Assembly (NCBI RefSeq): GCF_023022985.1
Contig: NZ_CP095461.1
Coordinates: 3,286,001-3,350,000, forward strand
From: Arthrobacter gengyunqii
GTDB lineage: Bacteria > Actinomycetota > Actinomycetes > Actinomycetales > Micrococcaceae
Reading direction: 5' to 3'
DNA length: 64,000 nucleotides
The notes below the pieces were generated by a model that was not told where the DNA came from, ran no database searches, and worked only from the letters and a program-made list of their open reading frames with translations. The position numbers and the translations under genes are program-made. Positions 1-8,668 of the stretch are shown one piece after another; positions within the stretch are counted from its first letter, which is position 1, and every line of letters begins with the position of its first letter.

Positions 1-1563
1 CTTTTTGACTCCCTTGCCGATGGCGACCGGCTGGTCCGCACCACGTTCCGCGGAATGCGCGCCGACATCCTGGACCGCAACGGCGACCCCCTGATGAGTT
101 CCCGGCCGGTGCTGCGGATCGGCATCAACAAGCCGGGCCTCCTGGAGGATCAGCAGGCCTCGGCTGCCGCCGCCCTGGCCGAACTCGTCGGCCTGGATCC
201 GGCAGCGTACACAGCCCAGGTTGCAGCGGCCGGACCCGATGCCTTCGTCGAAGCCATCGTGCAGCGCCAGGACGCCGAGGGGCCAACGACTCCCGAAGCC
301 CTGGCCGCCATTCACGGTGCCGTGACCTTTCCCGATACGCGGACCCTCGCTCCCACCCGGACCTTTGCCCGCGCCCTGCTCGGCACCGTGGGCGAGGCCA
401 CTGCTGAACTGATAGAGGAATCCGACGGACGGCTCTCCCCGGGTGACCTGACCGGACTCTCCGGGCTGCAGAAGCAGTATGAAGACCAACTGCAGGGAAC
501 TCCCGGCATGACCGTCACCATCGAACATCCCACCGACACAACAACCCCGGTCCTTGAGCTGAGGCCGAAAACAGATGCCGTCCCCCTGCAAACCACCTTG
601 GACCCCCGGCTGCAGACCCTCGCTGAAGACATCCTGGAAGACGAGCCGTCGGCATCGGCCATTGTCGCCATTCAACCGTCAACCGGTGACGTCCTCACGG
701 TGGCCAACGGGCCGGGCAGCGAAGGCCAGCAGACCGCACTGCTGGGCCAGTATCCGCCCGGTTCCACCTTCAAGATTGCCACCTCGCTGGCTCTGCTTCG
801 CCAGGGCGTCACTCCCGACAGCACGGTCTCGTGCCCGGCGGAGCTGACCGTCGACGGCCGCAAGTTCAACAACGCGAGCAGCTATCCGGCGGCGTTTGTC
901 GGCGATATTGCCCTGAGGGACGCATTCGCGCAGTCCTGCAACACGGCCTTCATCAATACCCGGGATACCGTGCAGCAGGACGCACTGGCATCCGCCGCGG
1001 CGGATCTGGGCATCGGAGTTTCCGCGTCCATGGGCGTACCCGCGTTCTTCGGCTCCGTCCCCGGGGAAGCGGACGGCACGGCCCACGCCGCGTCCCTGAT
1101 CGGGCAGGGCGAAGTCCTCGTCTCTCCGCTGGCGCTGGCGGTCGCCGCAGCATCCGTGGGCAAGGGCGAACGGGTGACTCCCCTGCTGGTCACCCCCAAT
1201 ACTGCGGCAGAAACAGGCACGGAGTCAGGATCGTCATCAGCGTCCGCTTCAGCGGCGCCCACCGACGCGTCCGACGCCGGATCATTCACCGCCGCAGAGT
1301 CCGCTTCGCTCCGGGACATGATGCGCGGCGTTGTTACCGACGGGGGCGCCAAGATGCTGCTGGACGTTCCGGGAGAACCGGTGCTGGCCAAGACCGGCAC
1401 GGCGGAATTCGGCAGCGAAACCCCTCCGCGGACCCACGCCTGGGTGGTGGCGGTGCAGGGTGACCTGGCCGTCGCGGTGTTCGTCGCCGAGGGTGAACTG
1501 GGTTCAACGTCCGGCGGACCGCTGATGAAGGCCTTCCTGGACGGCGCGGCCGGCCAGCCCTAG
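1..1563 (+). CDS. Class B penicillin-binding protein, transpeptidase (5' end outside window)
   Basis: This is the C-terminal part of a peptidoglycan D,D-transpeptidase that cross-links cell-wall peptides outside the membrane. The frame is open from base 1, so the N-terminal membrane anchor and start lie left of the window; 520 residues are visible. The stretch RADILDRNG near residue 20 is the usual linker motif of class B PBPs. The three penicilloyl-transferase motifs are present: S-T-F-K with the nucleophile at visible residue 255, S-C-N at 312 and K-T-G-T at 464. A Ser/Ala/Glu-rich low-complexity insert lies just after residue 400. An internal ATG at 55 is unlikely to be the start because coding continues before it. 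The stop codon overlaps the stop of the convergent yccF gene (shared CTAG). Family certain; exact paralogue (PbpA or PBP2A-like) not resolved. Confidence 0.93.
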   Translation, partial: LFDSLADGDRLVRTTFRGMRADILDRNGDPLMSSRPVLRIGINKPGLLEDQQASAAAALAELVGLDPAAYTAQVAAAGPDAFVEAIVQRQDAEGPTTPEALAAIHGAVTFPDTRTLAPTRTFARALLGTVGEATAELIEESDGRLSPGDLTGLSGLQKQYEDQLQGTPGMTVTIEHPTDTTTPVLELRPKTDAVPLQTTLDPRLQTLAEDILEDEPSASAIVAIQPSTGDVLTVANGPGSEGQQTALLGQYPPGSTFKIATSLALLRQGVTPDSTVSCPAELTVDGRKFNNASSYPAAFVGDIALRDAFAQSCNTAFINTRDTVQQDALASAAADLGIGVSASMGVPAFFGSVPGEADGTAHAASLIGQGEVLVSPLALAVAAASVGKGERVTPLLVTPNTAAETGTESGSSSASASAAPTDASDAGSFTAAESASLRDMMRGVVTDGGAKMLLDVPGEPVLAKTGTAEFGSETPPRTHAWVVAVQGDLAVAVFVAEGELGSTSGGPLMKAFLDGAAGQP

Positions 1564-2063
1564 CCGCGGTACTGCCCGTAACCGGGGGGAGGTCCATACT
1601 GTCCGCCGGGGCCGTACCCCGGTCCCTGGGTACCGGGTCCGTAGCCACCGTAAGGCGCGGGCGATCCATACGGCATGAGGCCGGGACGCCCGGTCGGAAC
1701 AATGACCTTCCCCAGCGGCATCAGCGAGATCGGCACCATCTTCAGGTTCGCGATTCCCAGCGGAATGCCGATGATGCTGACAAACATCGGTATGGCAGTC
1801 AGGATGTGCCCGGCGGCGATCCACACACCGGCCACCACCAGCCAGATGACGTTGCCGACCGTGGAGAAAAGGCCGGGGGCGCCGCCGCGGTCCACCACGG
1901 TACGGCCAAAGGGCCAGAAAGCGTAGGACGCAATCCGGAAGGACGCGATGCCGAACGGAATGGTCACGATCAGCAGGCAGCACACAATGCCGGCCAGCAC
2001 ATATCCCAGCGCCAGCCAGATGCCCCCGAACAGGAGCCAGATGAGGTTCAGGATGAGGTTCAT
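1560..2063 (-). CDS. YccF domain-containing inner membrane protein
   Basis: This 167-residue membrane protein has the YccF fold: the start MNLILNLIWLLFGG and two similar hydrophobic halves, each ending in a short polar stretch with Gly-Ile-Pro and Leu-Pro-Leu-Gly-type turns. The family's biochemical role is unknown. The C-terminus is a cytoplasmic-looking tail of about 35 residues rich in Gly, Pro and Tyr (repeats such as GYGPG), common in actinobacterial membrane proteins. The ATG at 2063 is chosen because YccF homology begins exactly there; the frame stays open upstream but the extra residues are not family-like. It converges on the PBP gene and shares a CTAG at the stops. Confidence 0.85.
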   Translation of the reverse strand: MNLILNLIWLLFGGIWLALGYVLAGIVCCLLIVTIPFGIASFRIASYAFWPFGRTVVDRGGAPGLFSTVGNVIWLVVAGVWIAAGHILTAIPMFVSIIGIPLGIANLKMVPISLMPLGKVIVPTGRPGLMPYGSPAPYGGYGPGTQGPGYGPGGQYGPPPGYGQYRG

Positions 2064-2117
2064 CGTCTCATTCTGGTGCACCGTGCCCCGCAGCACCATG
2101 TCCGGGACGGCAGCTCG

Positions 2118-2145
2118 TTGTGGTCCGCCTCTCTGCAACTAGACT
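2118..2145 (+). promoter_or_regulatory. Putative leaderless promoter of the PNPOx-like gene
   Basis: TTGTGG at 2118-2123 and TAGACT at 2140-2145 are separated by 16 bases, and the -10 ends six bases before the ATG at 2152. No Shine-Dalgarno fits, so the transcript probably starts at or next to the A of the ATG. Confidence 0.5.
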
Positions 2146-2151
2146 GGGAGC

Positions 2152-2637
2152 ATGCTGCCTATCAACGATGATGCCGGAACACCCGCTGCCGAGCCCGTGG
2201 AACTGTCCACCAACCAGTGCTGGGAGTACATCCGCCAGGCGGAGATCGGCCGGCTGGCCGTCATTGCCGATGCGCACCCCGAAATTTTTCCGATCAACTT
2301 TGTAGTGGACCACGGATCCGTGGTTTTCCGGACCGCCGAAGGAACCAAGCTTCGGGCGGCCCTCGAAAACGGAACGGTGGCCTTCGAAGTTGACGGCTAC
2401 GATGACCGCCTTGGCTTTGCCTGGAGCGTTGTCCTGAAGGGCTCAGCTGTCCGGCTGGAGTCCATCGAAGAGGTGCTCGCCTCGGAGGAGCTTCCCCTCT
2501 TCCCTTGGCAGAGCGGGGAAAAGAACCACTTCATGCGGATTGAACCGGCAGAGACCAGCGGCCGCAGTTTCCGAATCAACAAGGCCGCACGCAGGCACTA
2601 CCTGCGCGGCACCAAGCCGCAGGCTTCCGTCGAGTAA
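2152..2637 (+). CDS. Pyridoxamine 5'-phosphate oxidase-like flavin protein
   Basis: The 161-residue protein resembles the pyridoxamine-oxidase-related, NimA-like split-barrel proteins, which bind FMN or F420 and act as small reductases. The family look comes from the N-terminal helix (CWEYIRQAEIGRLAV), the strand PINFVVDHGSVVFRT and the barrel segment with SVVLKGSAVRLES. The substrate cannot be told from sequence. The ATG at 2152 lacks a ribosome binding site but sits six bases after a TAGACT -10 hexamer, so leaderless expression is likely. The next gene (HutD-like) follows 44 bases downstream on the same strand. Confidence 0.8.
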   Translation: MLPINDDAGTPAAEPVELSTNQCWEYIRQAEIGRLAVIADAHPEIFPINFVVDHGSVVFRTAEGTKLRAALENGTVAFEVDGYDDRLGFAWSVVLKGSAVRLESIEEVLASEELPLFPWQSGEKNHFMRIEPAETSGRSFRINKAARRHYLRGTKPQASVE

Positions 2638-2681
2638 GACAACATTTATCCAGTTCATCGAGTTCATCGAGTCAGGACACA

Positions 2682-3245
2682 GTGACCAGCACAGCGAACA
2701 CCGCCGCACCGATTATCCGGTTCCCGGAGCTTCCTTCCGCACCCTGGGGGAACAACAATGGCCGGGTCAAGGACATCGCGTCGGGAACGGGATGGCGCCT
2801 AAGTGTTGCCTCCGTCGACAAGCCCGGTGCCTTCACCGCGTTTCCGGGGATGGACCGGATTACCGTGCCGGTGGAGGGTGAGCTGCTGGTGCTCACCGTG
2901 GACGGCGCCGAGCACGGCATGGAGAAGTTCCGGCCCTTCCGTTATTCGGGGGATGTTCCCGCCGAAGCCGCCCTGCCCACCGGCCCGGTGACCGTGCTCA
3001 ACACATTCGTGGACCGGAACACCACAGGTGCCGCGGTGATGGTGGTTGAACTGTCCAAGAAGAACCCGCAAACCCTCGGGCCCGGCCAGCTCCTGGTGCT
3101 GCTGCACGGCAGTGCCACGGCCACCGCTGCAGGCGGTTCCGCAACGGCGCTCGAGCCGCTGGACACTGTTGTCGGTGCTGACGAACGTCCGGCAGTGCTG
3201 GGACGCGGATATGCCGCCGTCGTGTCCTTCTACGACCTGGACTGA
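2682..3245 (+). CDS. HutD family protein
   Basis: This 187-residue protein shows the HutD/Ves cupin signature: the N-terminal PWGNNNGRVKDIA, then WRLSVASVDKPGAFTAFPG-like residues leading to MDR, and a later VTVLNTFVDRN. HutD proteins are linked to histidine utilisation in some bacteria, probably as regulators, but no hut genes are next to this one, so its role here is open. The GTG at 2682 is the only start that fits the family's N-terminus; AGGA at 2674 gives a short spacer. A strong bidirectional terminator follows. Confidence 0.72.
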   Translation: MTSTANTAAPIIRFPELPSAPWGNNNGRVKDIASGTGWRLSVASVDKPGAFTAFPGMDRITVPVEGELLVLTVDGAEHGMEKFRPFRYSGDVPAEAALPTGPVTVLNTFVDRNTTGAAVMVVELSKKNPQTLGPGQLLVLLHGSATATAAGGSATALEPLDTVVGADERPAVLGRGYAAVVSFYDLD

Positions 3246-3281
3246 CCCGCGGATAAGAATCCGGACCGTAAAACCGAACAA

Positions 3282-3320
3282 AAAAGGCGCCTGCCTCCCC
3301 AAGGGAAGCAGGCGCCTTTT
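3282..3320. terminator. Bidirectional intrinsic terminator
   Basis: A perfect 13-bp stem (AAAAGGCGCCTGC pairing with GCAGGCGCCTTTT) encloses a 13-base loop that can pair further (TCCC/GGGA). The A-run on the left and T-run on the right allow it to work on both strands, ending the HutD gene and the convergent helicase gene. Confidence 0.9.
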
Positions 3321-3339
3321 CGCGCTTCAGCGCTGAACC

Positions 3340-4962
3340 CTAGCGGGAGCGGCGCTCGTTCGATGCCGGAGCGGTGGCGCGGCGGGGGCCGGCACCGCGT
3401 GCGGGACGGCCGGCACCGGAGGGTGCCTGCGCACGTGATCCGGCAGCTGAGCGGCCGGCACCTGCGGGAGCCACGTCACCGGCACGCTGGCCCGTGGCCG
3501 GACGGCGGTTGCGGCCCTGCGCCGTGGAAGCAGCCGCTGCGCCGCGGCGTCCGTCCTGCGACCGCTGGCGGGGAGCATCGGGCGTGAAATCGTTGCGGTC
3601 ACGCTCGCTGCGCTCCGTACGCTCAGCCGAGACACGGCCGCGTCCGCCGGATCCGCCCCGGCCGCCGGCACGGGGTGCGGTGGTGGAACGGGCGGCGCGC
3701 TTGCGCTGGGCGTTGGCGCCGGTGGACCGGCCGCCGCCCTGCTGCGGTGACTTCGACGCCAGTTGGGCGGCGCGCACATGCGGCTCCACAACGGCGGCTC
3801 GATCACCGATCAGCTTTGCGATGGACGGGGAATTGTGCGAAACCTTTTCGATGGAGACGTCAACGCCCGCAGCCTTCATCAGCTTGGACACTTCACTCTT
3901 CTGTTCCGGCAGCGTCAGCGTGACAACGGTTCCGCTGGAACCGGCGCGTGCCGTACGGCCTGAACGGTGCAGGTAAGCCTTGTGCTCCGTGGGGGGATCA
4001 ATGTGGACCACCAGTTCGACGTCGTCCACGTGGACGCCGCGGGCTGCAACGTCAGTGGCGACGAGCACACGCACGTCACCGGTGGAGAATTCCGCCAGGT
4101 TCCGGTCGCGGGCGTTCTGGGACAGGTTACCGTGCAGGTCAACGGTGGGAATTCCGCTGTCCGTCAGGAACTTGGCCATCTTCCGGGCATGGTGCTTGGT
4201 GCGCATGAACATGATGCGCCGGCCCTGGCCGGAGGCCAGTTCCTTGACCAGCAGCTTCTTGGCCGTCTGGTCCTGGACCAGCAGCACGTGGTGGTCCATG
4301 GTGGACACCGCCGCCTGCGGCTCATCAACCGAGTGCGTCAGCGGGTTGGACAGGTAGCGGCGGACGAGCTTGTCCACGCCGTTGTCCAGCGTTGCCGAGA
4401 ACAGCATGCGCTGTCCCTTTTCGGGGGTGCGGTCCAGCAGACGCTGGACAACCGGCAGGAATCCAAGATCAGCCATGTGGTCGGCTTCATCGAGCACAGT
4501 GATTTCAATGGATTCCAGGCTGATGACCTTCTGCTTCATGAGGTCTTCAAGCCGGCCGGGGCAGGCAATGACAATGTCAACGCCGGCCTTGAGTGCTTTT
4601 TCCTGGCGCTGCTGGGAAACACCGCCGTAAATAACGGTGGTGGTCAGGCCCAGCTCCTTGGCGAGCGGCTCAATCACGTTGTTGATCTGTGTGGCCAGTT
4701 CGCGGGTGGGTGCCAGGACCAGGCCCAGCGGGCGGTTGGGCTTGCGGCGGTAAGCCGCTTCGGCCTCGGCCAGCCGGGTAACCAGGGGAAGAGAGAAAGC
4801 GAGGGTCTTGCCGGAGCCTGTGCGGCCACGGCCGAGCACGTCGCGGCCCTTGAGGGTGTCGGGAAGGGTTTCAACCTGAATCGGGAATGCTTCGTCAATT
4901 CCGGAAGCGGAGAGGGAGGAAACCAGAGCCTTGGGTACACCAAGGGCAGCAAAAGTAGTCAT
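3340..4962 (-). CDS. DEAD-box RNA helicase
   Basis: This 540-residue protein has the complete DEAD-box core: Q-motif region FPIQ at 26-29, Walker A GRTGSGKT at 46-53, APTRELA at 84-90, DEAD at 158-161, FSAT near 187 and HRSGRTARAG in the second RecA domain. From about residue 400 the protein becomes a 140-residue, Arg/Gly/Ala-rich disordered tail, typical of actinobacterial RNA helicases and likely to bind RNA. It probably unwinds RNA in ribosome assembly or mRNA decay, as RhlE/CsdA-type helicases do. The ATG at 4962 has no clear ribosome binding site. A 335-bp spacer separates it from the divergent trmB. Confidence 0.92.
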   Translation of the reverse strand: MTTFAALGVPKALVSSLSASGIDEAFPIQVETLPDTLKGRDVLGRGRTGSGKTLAFSLPLVTRLAEAEAAYRRKPNRPLGLVLAPTRELATQINNVIEPLAKELGLTTTVIYGGVSQQRQEKALKAGVDIVIACPGRLEDLMKQKVISLESIEITVLDEADHMADLGFLPVVQRLLDRTPEKGQRMLFSATLDNGVDKLVRRYLSNPLTHSVDEPQAAVSTMDHHVLLVQDQTAKKLLVKELASGQGRRIMFMRTKHHARKMAKFLTDSGIPTVDLHGNLSQNARDRNLAEFSTGDVRVLVATDVAARGVHVDDVELVVHIDPPTEHKAYLHRSGRTARAGSSGTVVTLTLPEQKSEVSKLMKAAGVDVSIEKVSHNSPSIAKLIGDRAAVVEPHVRAAQLASKSPQQGGGRSTGANAQRKRAARSTTAPRAGGRGGSGGRGRVSAERTERSERDRNDFTPDAPRQRSQDGRRGAAAASTAQGRNRRPATGQRAGDVAPAGAGRSAAGSRAQAPSGAGRPARGAGPRRATAPASNERRSR

Positions 4963-5297
4963 TAAAAGACAAGCAACTTTCGGTAAGTGGCCCCAAAGCC
5001 GTATGGCGCCGGGGGTTCGCCGAAGAAAAGTCAGACAGTGTCCAGTGGCTCGGCCGCAAGTGGCCGGCGGGACAAAAGAAAGCGTTCTATCGACGCAGGT
5101 TGCGCTGCTTACACACGCGGCTTTTAGGCGCGGCAGTCACAACAACTTCGTCCAGTTTACCGGTTTGTGCCCAGATTCCTAATCGGCGCCCCGCACGGGA
5201 CGCCGCGGACAGGCCCGGCGGCGGCCGGTTCCGATGTGTTCCGGGCCCGTGTTCCGCCTGCAAACGGTCCGCTGTACAGCCGATAACATTAAAGGTA
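4963..5297. other. Divergent intergenic region between helicase and trmB
   Basis: These 335 bases hold no convincing gene. They must contain the 5' regions and promoters of the divergent helicase and trmB genes. Near trmB, TAACAT (within 5283-5290) is a possible -10, but I see no matching -35. No stable hairpin or known riboswitch was recognised. Confidence 0.4.
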
Positions 5298-6191
5298 ATG
5301 ACTACTGAACCAGCCCTGCCCGACGCCGGCTCCCTGCATGCTGATGATCCGGGGGCAACCGCCCCGGAGGCTATCGTCCCGGATGAAACCGGAGACCCCC
5401 GGCACTTCCGCTCCCCGGTGTCCTTCGTGCGGCGCGGATCCCGCCTTCAAGGACGCCGCCAGCAGGCCTGGGACGAGCTTTCCGACCGGTTTGTCATTGA
5501 CGTGCCGCGCGCCGAAGCGGACACTTCCGTGGACCCGGACTACGTGTTCGACGCCGCCGCGGAGTTCGGGCGCACCGCTCCCCTCGTGGTGGAGATCGGC
5601 TCCGGCCTGGGTGAAGCCGTCACTCACGCCGCGGAGCAGAACCCCGACAAGAACTACCTCGCCGTAGAGGTCTACCTTCCCGGCCTGGCCCAGACCCTGC
5701 AGCGCATCGGGCAGAAGGAGCTCACCAACGTCCGCGTGGTCCAGGCGAACGCCCCCGAGGTCCTGACCACCATGCTTCCCGCCGGTTCGGTGGACGAGGT
5801 GTGGGTCTTCTTCCCTGATCCCTGGCACAAGACCCGCCACCACAAGCGGCGCATGGTCAAGGACGAGTTCGCTGAACTGGTGGCCCGCGTCCTGGTGCCC
5901 GGCGGCATCTGGCGCCTGGCCACCGACTGGTCCGACTACGCCGTGCAGATGCGCGAAGTCCTCGATGCTTCCGCACGGTTCGAGAACCTGCACACCGGTG
6001 AGCTCGCCGGCGAGGACAGCCCGCTGACCCGCGTCAACCGGGAGGGCTTGGAAAAGAAGGCGCCGGTCAACGACGTCGACACCCGGGGAGGGTGGGCGCC
6101 CCGCTTTGAGGGACGCATCCTGACCAGCTTCGAGAACAAGGCCCACCAAGCGGGCCGCCTGATCTTCGACCTGACCTACCGCAAGGCCTGA
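5298..6191 (+). CDS. trmB: tRNA (guanine-N7-)-methyltransferase
   Basis: The enzyme methylates N7 of G46 in the tRNA variable loop with S-adenosylmethionine. The 297 residues comprise a variable acidic N-terminal stretch of about 45 residues, then the TrmB core: SPVSFVRRGSRL, the SAM site VVEIGSGLGEA, the acidic LAVEVYLPGL, and the diagnostic VWVFFPDPWHKTRHHKRR. Homologues usually have about 220-270 residues, so the N-terminal tail is long but normal for the group. The ATG at 5298 follows AAAGG closely; the frame is open further upstream but those codons do not look coding. The NYN-domain gene starts 4 bases after the stop, so the two are probably co-transcribed. Confidence 0.93.
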   Translation: MTTEPALPDAGSLHADDPGATAPEAIVPDETGDPRHFRSPVSFVRRGSRLQGRRQQAWDELSDRFVIDVPRAEADTSVDPDYVFDAAAEFGRTAPLVVEIGSGLGEAVTHAAEQNPDKNYLAVEVYLPGLAQTLQRIGQKELTNVRVVQANAPEVLTTMLPAGSVDEVWVFFPDPWHKTRHHKRRMVKDEFAELVARVLVPGGIWRLATDWSDYAVQMREVLDASARFENLHTGELAGEDSPLTRVNREGLEKKAPVNDVDTRGGWAPRFEGRILTSFENKAHQAGRLIFDLTYRKA

Positions 6192-6195
6192 TCCC

Positions 6196-7194
6196 ATGAC
6201 TGAACCCAATGACGCCCGTGTGGGCCTCTACATCGACTTCGACAACATTGTCATCTCGCGCTACCAGCAGCTGCACGGCCGCAACGCCTTCCAGCGCGAC
6301 GGCATCCGCAACTTCGACAAGACCAGCCGCGACGCCGACCCCGAGATCGCTGCGAAGCTGACGGCCGCGACGGTCGACTTCAGCGCGATCATCGACTTCG
6401 CCGCGTCCTTTGGCACGCTGGTGGTCAACCGTGCGTATGCCGACTGGTCGGTGCCGGTGAACGCCAGCTACCAGCGCCAGCTCATGTCCCGGGCGGTGGA
6501 CCTCACCCAGCTGTTCACCACCACTACCCGCGGCACCAAGAACGGTGCGGACATCCGTCTCGCCGTCGACGTGGTGGAGGACCTCTTCCGGCTGCCGGAC
6601 CTCACCCACGTTATTATCGTGGCCGGAGATTCCGACTATATTGCGCTGGCGCAGAAGTCGAAGCGGCTCGGCCGGTTTGTCGTGGGCATCGGCGTCGCCG
6701 GATCCACCAGCACCTCCCTGGCTGCCGCGTGCGATGAATTCGAGGACTACGATTCGCTGCCCGGCATCGAGAAGGCCGCAGCCCCGGAGCGCACCAGCCC
6801 GGGCCGGAAGCCCGAACCGGAGGCAGTCCAGGCCGATCCTGTCCCCGGCAAGGTCCGCCCGCTCACCACCATCCCCATGTTCTCGGACACCGGCGACACA
6901 CAGCTGAACGACGAGCCGGAGGCACCCGAGGACATCGATCCGCAGACCATCGCCACGGAACTGCTCCTGCGCGCCCTGCAGATCGGCCATGCGAAGGGCG
7001 ACGCCGACGAGTGGCTCAACACCGGCACCATCAAAAACCAGATGCGCCGGATGGACCCCTCCTTTAACGAAAAGCCCCTCGGCTACCGGTCCTTCACCGA
7101 CTTCCTCTCCTCGCACAGCGATCTGGTGGAGCTGGAGGAAAGCGGCCCGCAGCGCCTCATCCGCCTGCGTCCCGACGCTGACAAGCGGCGCTGA
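6196..7194 (+). CDS. NYN (PIN-like) domain protein with C-terminal OST-HTH/LOTUS domain
   Basis: The N-terminal half (residues 1 to about 170) is a LabA/DUF88-type NYN nuclease domain: GLYIDFDNIV with the first acidic pair, an Asp in the KNGADIRLAVDVVEDL segment, and VIIVAGDSDYIALAQ, giving the conserved aspartates of PIN-like RNases. A charged linker of about 80 residues follows, then an OST-HTH (LOTUS) RNA-binding domain from about 255, including YRSFTDFLSSHSDLVEL. It is probably an RNA-processing or RNA-degrading enzyme. Its position 4 bases after trmB suggests a shared transcript and a possible link to tRNA metabolism, which is inference. Confidence 0.88.
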   Translation: MTEPNDARVGLYIDFDNIVISRYQQLHGRNAFQRDGIRNFDKTSRDADPEIAAKLTAATVDFSAIIDFAASFGTLVVNRAYADWSVPVNASYQRQLMSRAVDLTQLFTTTTRGTKNGADIRLAVDVVEDLFRLPDLTHVIIVAGDSDYIALAQKSKRLGRFVVGIGVAGSTSTSLAAACDEFEDYDSLPGIEKAAAPERTSPGRKPEPEAVQADPVPGKVRPLTTIPMFSDTGDTQLNDEPEAPEDIDPQTIATELLLRALQIGHAKGDADEWLNTGTIKNQMRRMDPSFNEKPLGYRSFTDFLSSHSDLVELEESGPQRLIRLRPDADKRR

Positions 7195-7223
7195 GAACCG
7201 CAGCACCGGTGCATACTTCTGAC

Positions 7224-7916
7224 ATGGAACAGACGAATCACAGCTCCGCACCCGAACCCGCCGAGTCCAATGAATCCGCCGGGGACGCCCTCCCATCCCC
7301 GCGGGAACCTGCTGCAGTCGGAGCCTTCTGGGACCAGCGCTACGCCGAAAAGTCCGCTCTGTGGAGCGGTCAGCCCAATGCAGCCCTGGTGAGCGAGGTC
7401 CGCGGACTGCAGCCCGGAAGGGTTCTGGATGTCGGTTGCGGCGAGGGCGCCGACGCCGTCTGGCTGGCGGAGCAGGGCTGGGACGTCACGGCACTGGAGG
7501 TCTCTCAGGTGGCGCTGGACCGGGCTGCCCGGCAAGCCGAGCAGCGGGGCGTGACCGTGAACTGGCTGCACTCCGGACTGGTGGAGGCCACCCTTCAGCC
7601 GGCGTCCTTTGATCTGGTGTCGGCTCAGTATCCGGCCCTGCTCCGCACCGACTCGAACGCGGCCGAGCTGGCCCTGCTTCGTGCCGTGGCACCCGGCGGC
7701 GTCCTCCTTCTGGTGCACCATCAGCTGCCCGCCGACGGAGACACCGGGGCACACAGCGCGGCTCTGCGGGACTATGTGGGACTGGCCGACGTGGCCGCCC
7801 TGCTGGATGAAAACTGGCGCATCGAGGTGCACGAGGTCCGTCCCCGGCACGTCAGCGCCGGAGCTGGTGCACACCACACGGAGGATGTCGTCCTGCGGGC
7901 GCGGCGCCTTCGCTGA
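7224..7916 (+). CDS. Class I SAM-dependent methyltransferase
   Basis: The 230-residue protein has motif I of Rossmann methyltransferases (VLDVGCGEGADA) followed by VTALEVSQVALDRA, and resembles the TehB/thiopurine-like small-molecule group (FWDQRYAEKSALWSGQPN near the N-terminus is typical). The substrate is unknown. The ATG at 7224 is preferred; an in-frame GTG at 7209 would add five residues, and neither has a clear ribosome binding site. A degraded coding remnant follows. Confidence 0.82.
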   Translation: MEQTNHSSAPEPAESNESAGDALPSPREPAAVGAFWDQRYAEKSALWSGQPNAALVSEVRGLQPGRVLDVGCGEGADAVWLAEQGWDVTALEVSQVALDRAARQAEQRGVTVNWLHSGLVEATLQPASFDLVSAQYPALLRTDSNAAELALLRAVAPGGVLLLVHHQLPADGDTGAHSAALRDYVGLADVAALLDENWRIEVHEVRPRHVSAGAGAHHTEDVVLRARRLR

Positions 7917-7948
7917 CCTTTCCCGGATCTTCCAGGTCAACTTCTTTT

Positions 7949-8098
7949 CGCGAACCCCTTGCCGCAGATTCAGCGGCGGTTTTCTCCGGCCAGCCGATCG
8001 GCGCGTCCTCGCTCCCCTGCCTGCTGGCTTGGACGCTGGCGCTTGGCGCACTGGCCGTGTGGGCCAACCGCCGGGACCAGGGACGCCGGTTCCGCTAG
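7949..8098 (+). pseudogene. Remnant of a membrane protein C-terminus (ABC-2 permease-like)
   Basis: The frame ending at TAG 8096-8098 reads as a short polar stretch (REPLAADSAAVFSGQPIG), one hydrophobic segment (LPCLLAWTLALGALAVW) and an Arg-rich end (RRDQGRRFR). This looks like the last helix and tail of an ABC-2-type permease. There is no ATG, GTG or TTG before the hydrophobic segment, so it cannot be expressed as it stands. The match to a permease is by eye only; it may be chance. Confidence 0.3.
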
Positions 8099-8113
8099 GC
8101 CGTCAGGGTGAAA

Positions 8114-8626
8114 TCAGAGCGACTGGACGTAACCGTCGTCGGCGTAGTCCATGGCGTCCTGCTTGCCGGCGGGCAGGGCGCGCAGCTTGCTGCGGCGCTG
8201 CACCAGGGACGCCAGGCTGAGCTGGGTGGCGAATGACCGCGACGCCGGCGGGCGCTGTCCGCGGGTCAGCGTCACCACGTCGCCGGCCAGCCCGGCGGCG
8301 AACACCCGGCTTCGGTCCGGAGTGCGCTGCTGCAGCGAGTCCAGCTCCGCGGAGAGTTGATCCACCCGTGCCCGGAGCCCCGAAACCTGGTTTTCCAGTT
8401 GCATGATGCGCTTGATGCCTTCCAGCGACACGCCCTCCTGGGAGAGCCGCTGGACCTCGCGAAGCATGTCGATGTCGTGCTGCGAGTAGCGCCGGGACCT
8501 TCCGGGAGCGCGGCTCGGGCAGACGATGCCCAGCCGGTCATACTGCCTCAGAGTTTGCGGATGCATATCCGCCAACTCAGCGGCAACGGAGATCACAAAG
8601 ATAGGCGCGTTGACGTCTATGCCCAT
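8114..8626 (-). CDS. hspR: Heat-shock repressor HspR (MerR family)
   Basis: HspR represses the dnaK operon by binding HAIR operators, usually together with DnaK. The 170 residues start with a MerR-type winged helix-turn-helix (FVISVAAELADMHPQTLRQY, then RRYSQHDIDMLREVQRL), followed by a coiled-coil stretch (about 70-100) and a basic C-terminal tail longer than in Streptomyces HspR. The start at 8626 is fixed by an AGGAGG five bases upstream; a longer open frame exists but is not needed. It is the last gene after dnaK, grpE and dnaJ, and two HAIR sites lie in front of dnaK, so autoregulation of the operon is expected. Confidence 0.93.
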   Translation of the reverse strand: MGIDVNAPIFVISVAAELADMHPQTLRQYDRLGIVCPSRAPGRSRRYSQHDIDMLREVQRLSQEGVSLEGIKRIMQLENQVSGLRARVDQLSAELDSLQQRTPDRSRVFAAGLAGDVVTLTRGQRPPASRSFATQLSLASLVQRRSKLRALPAGKQDAMDYADDGYVQSL

Positions 8627-8668
8627 TGTTCCTCCTTGACAGCTGTTGAAGTAGTAGTAACCATAGCC

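Noticed and set aside
3967..4965. 332-codon open frame antisense to the DEAD-box helicase
   Set aside because: Shadow of a gene with all helicase motifs on the other strand.
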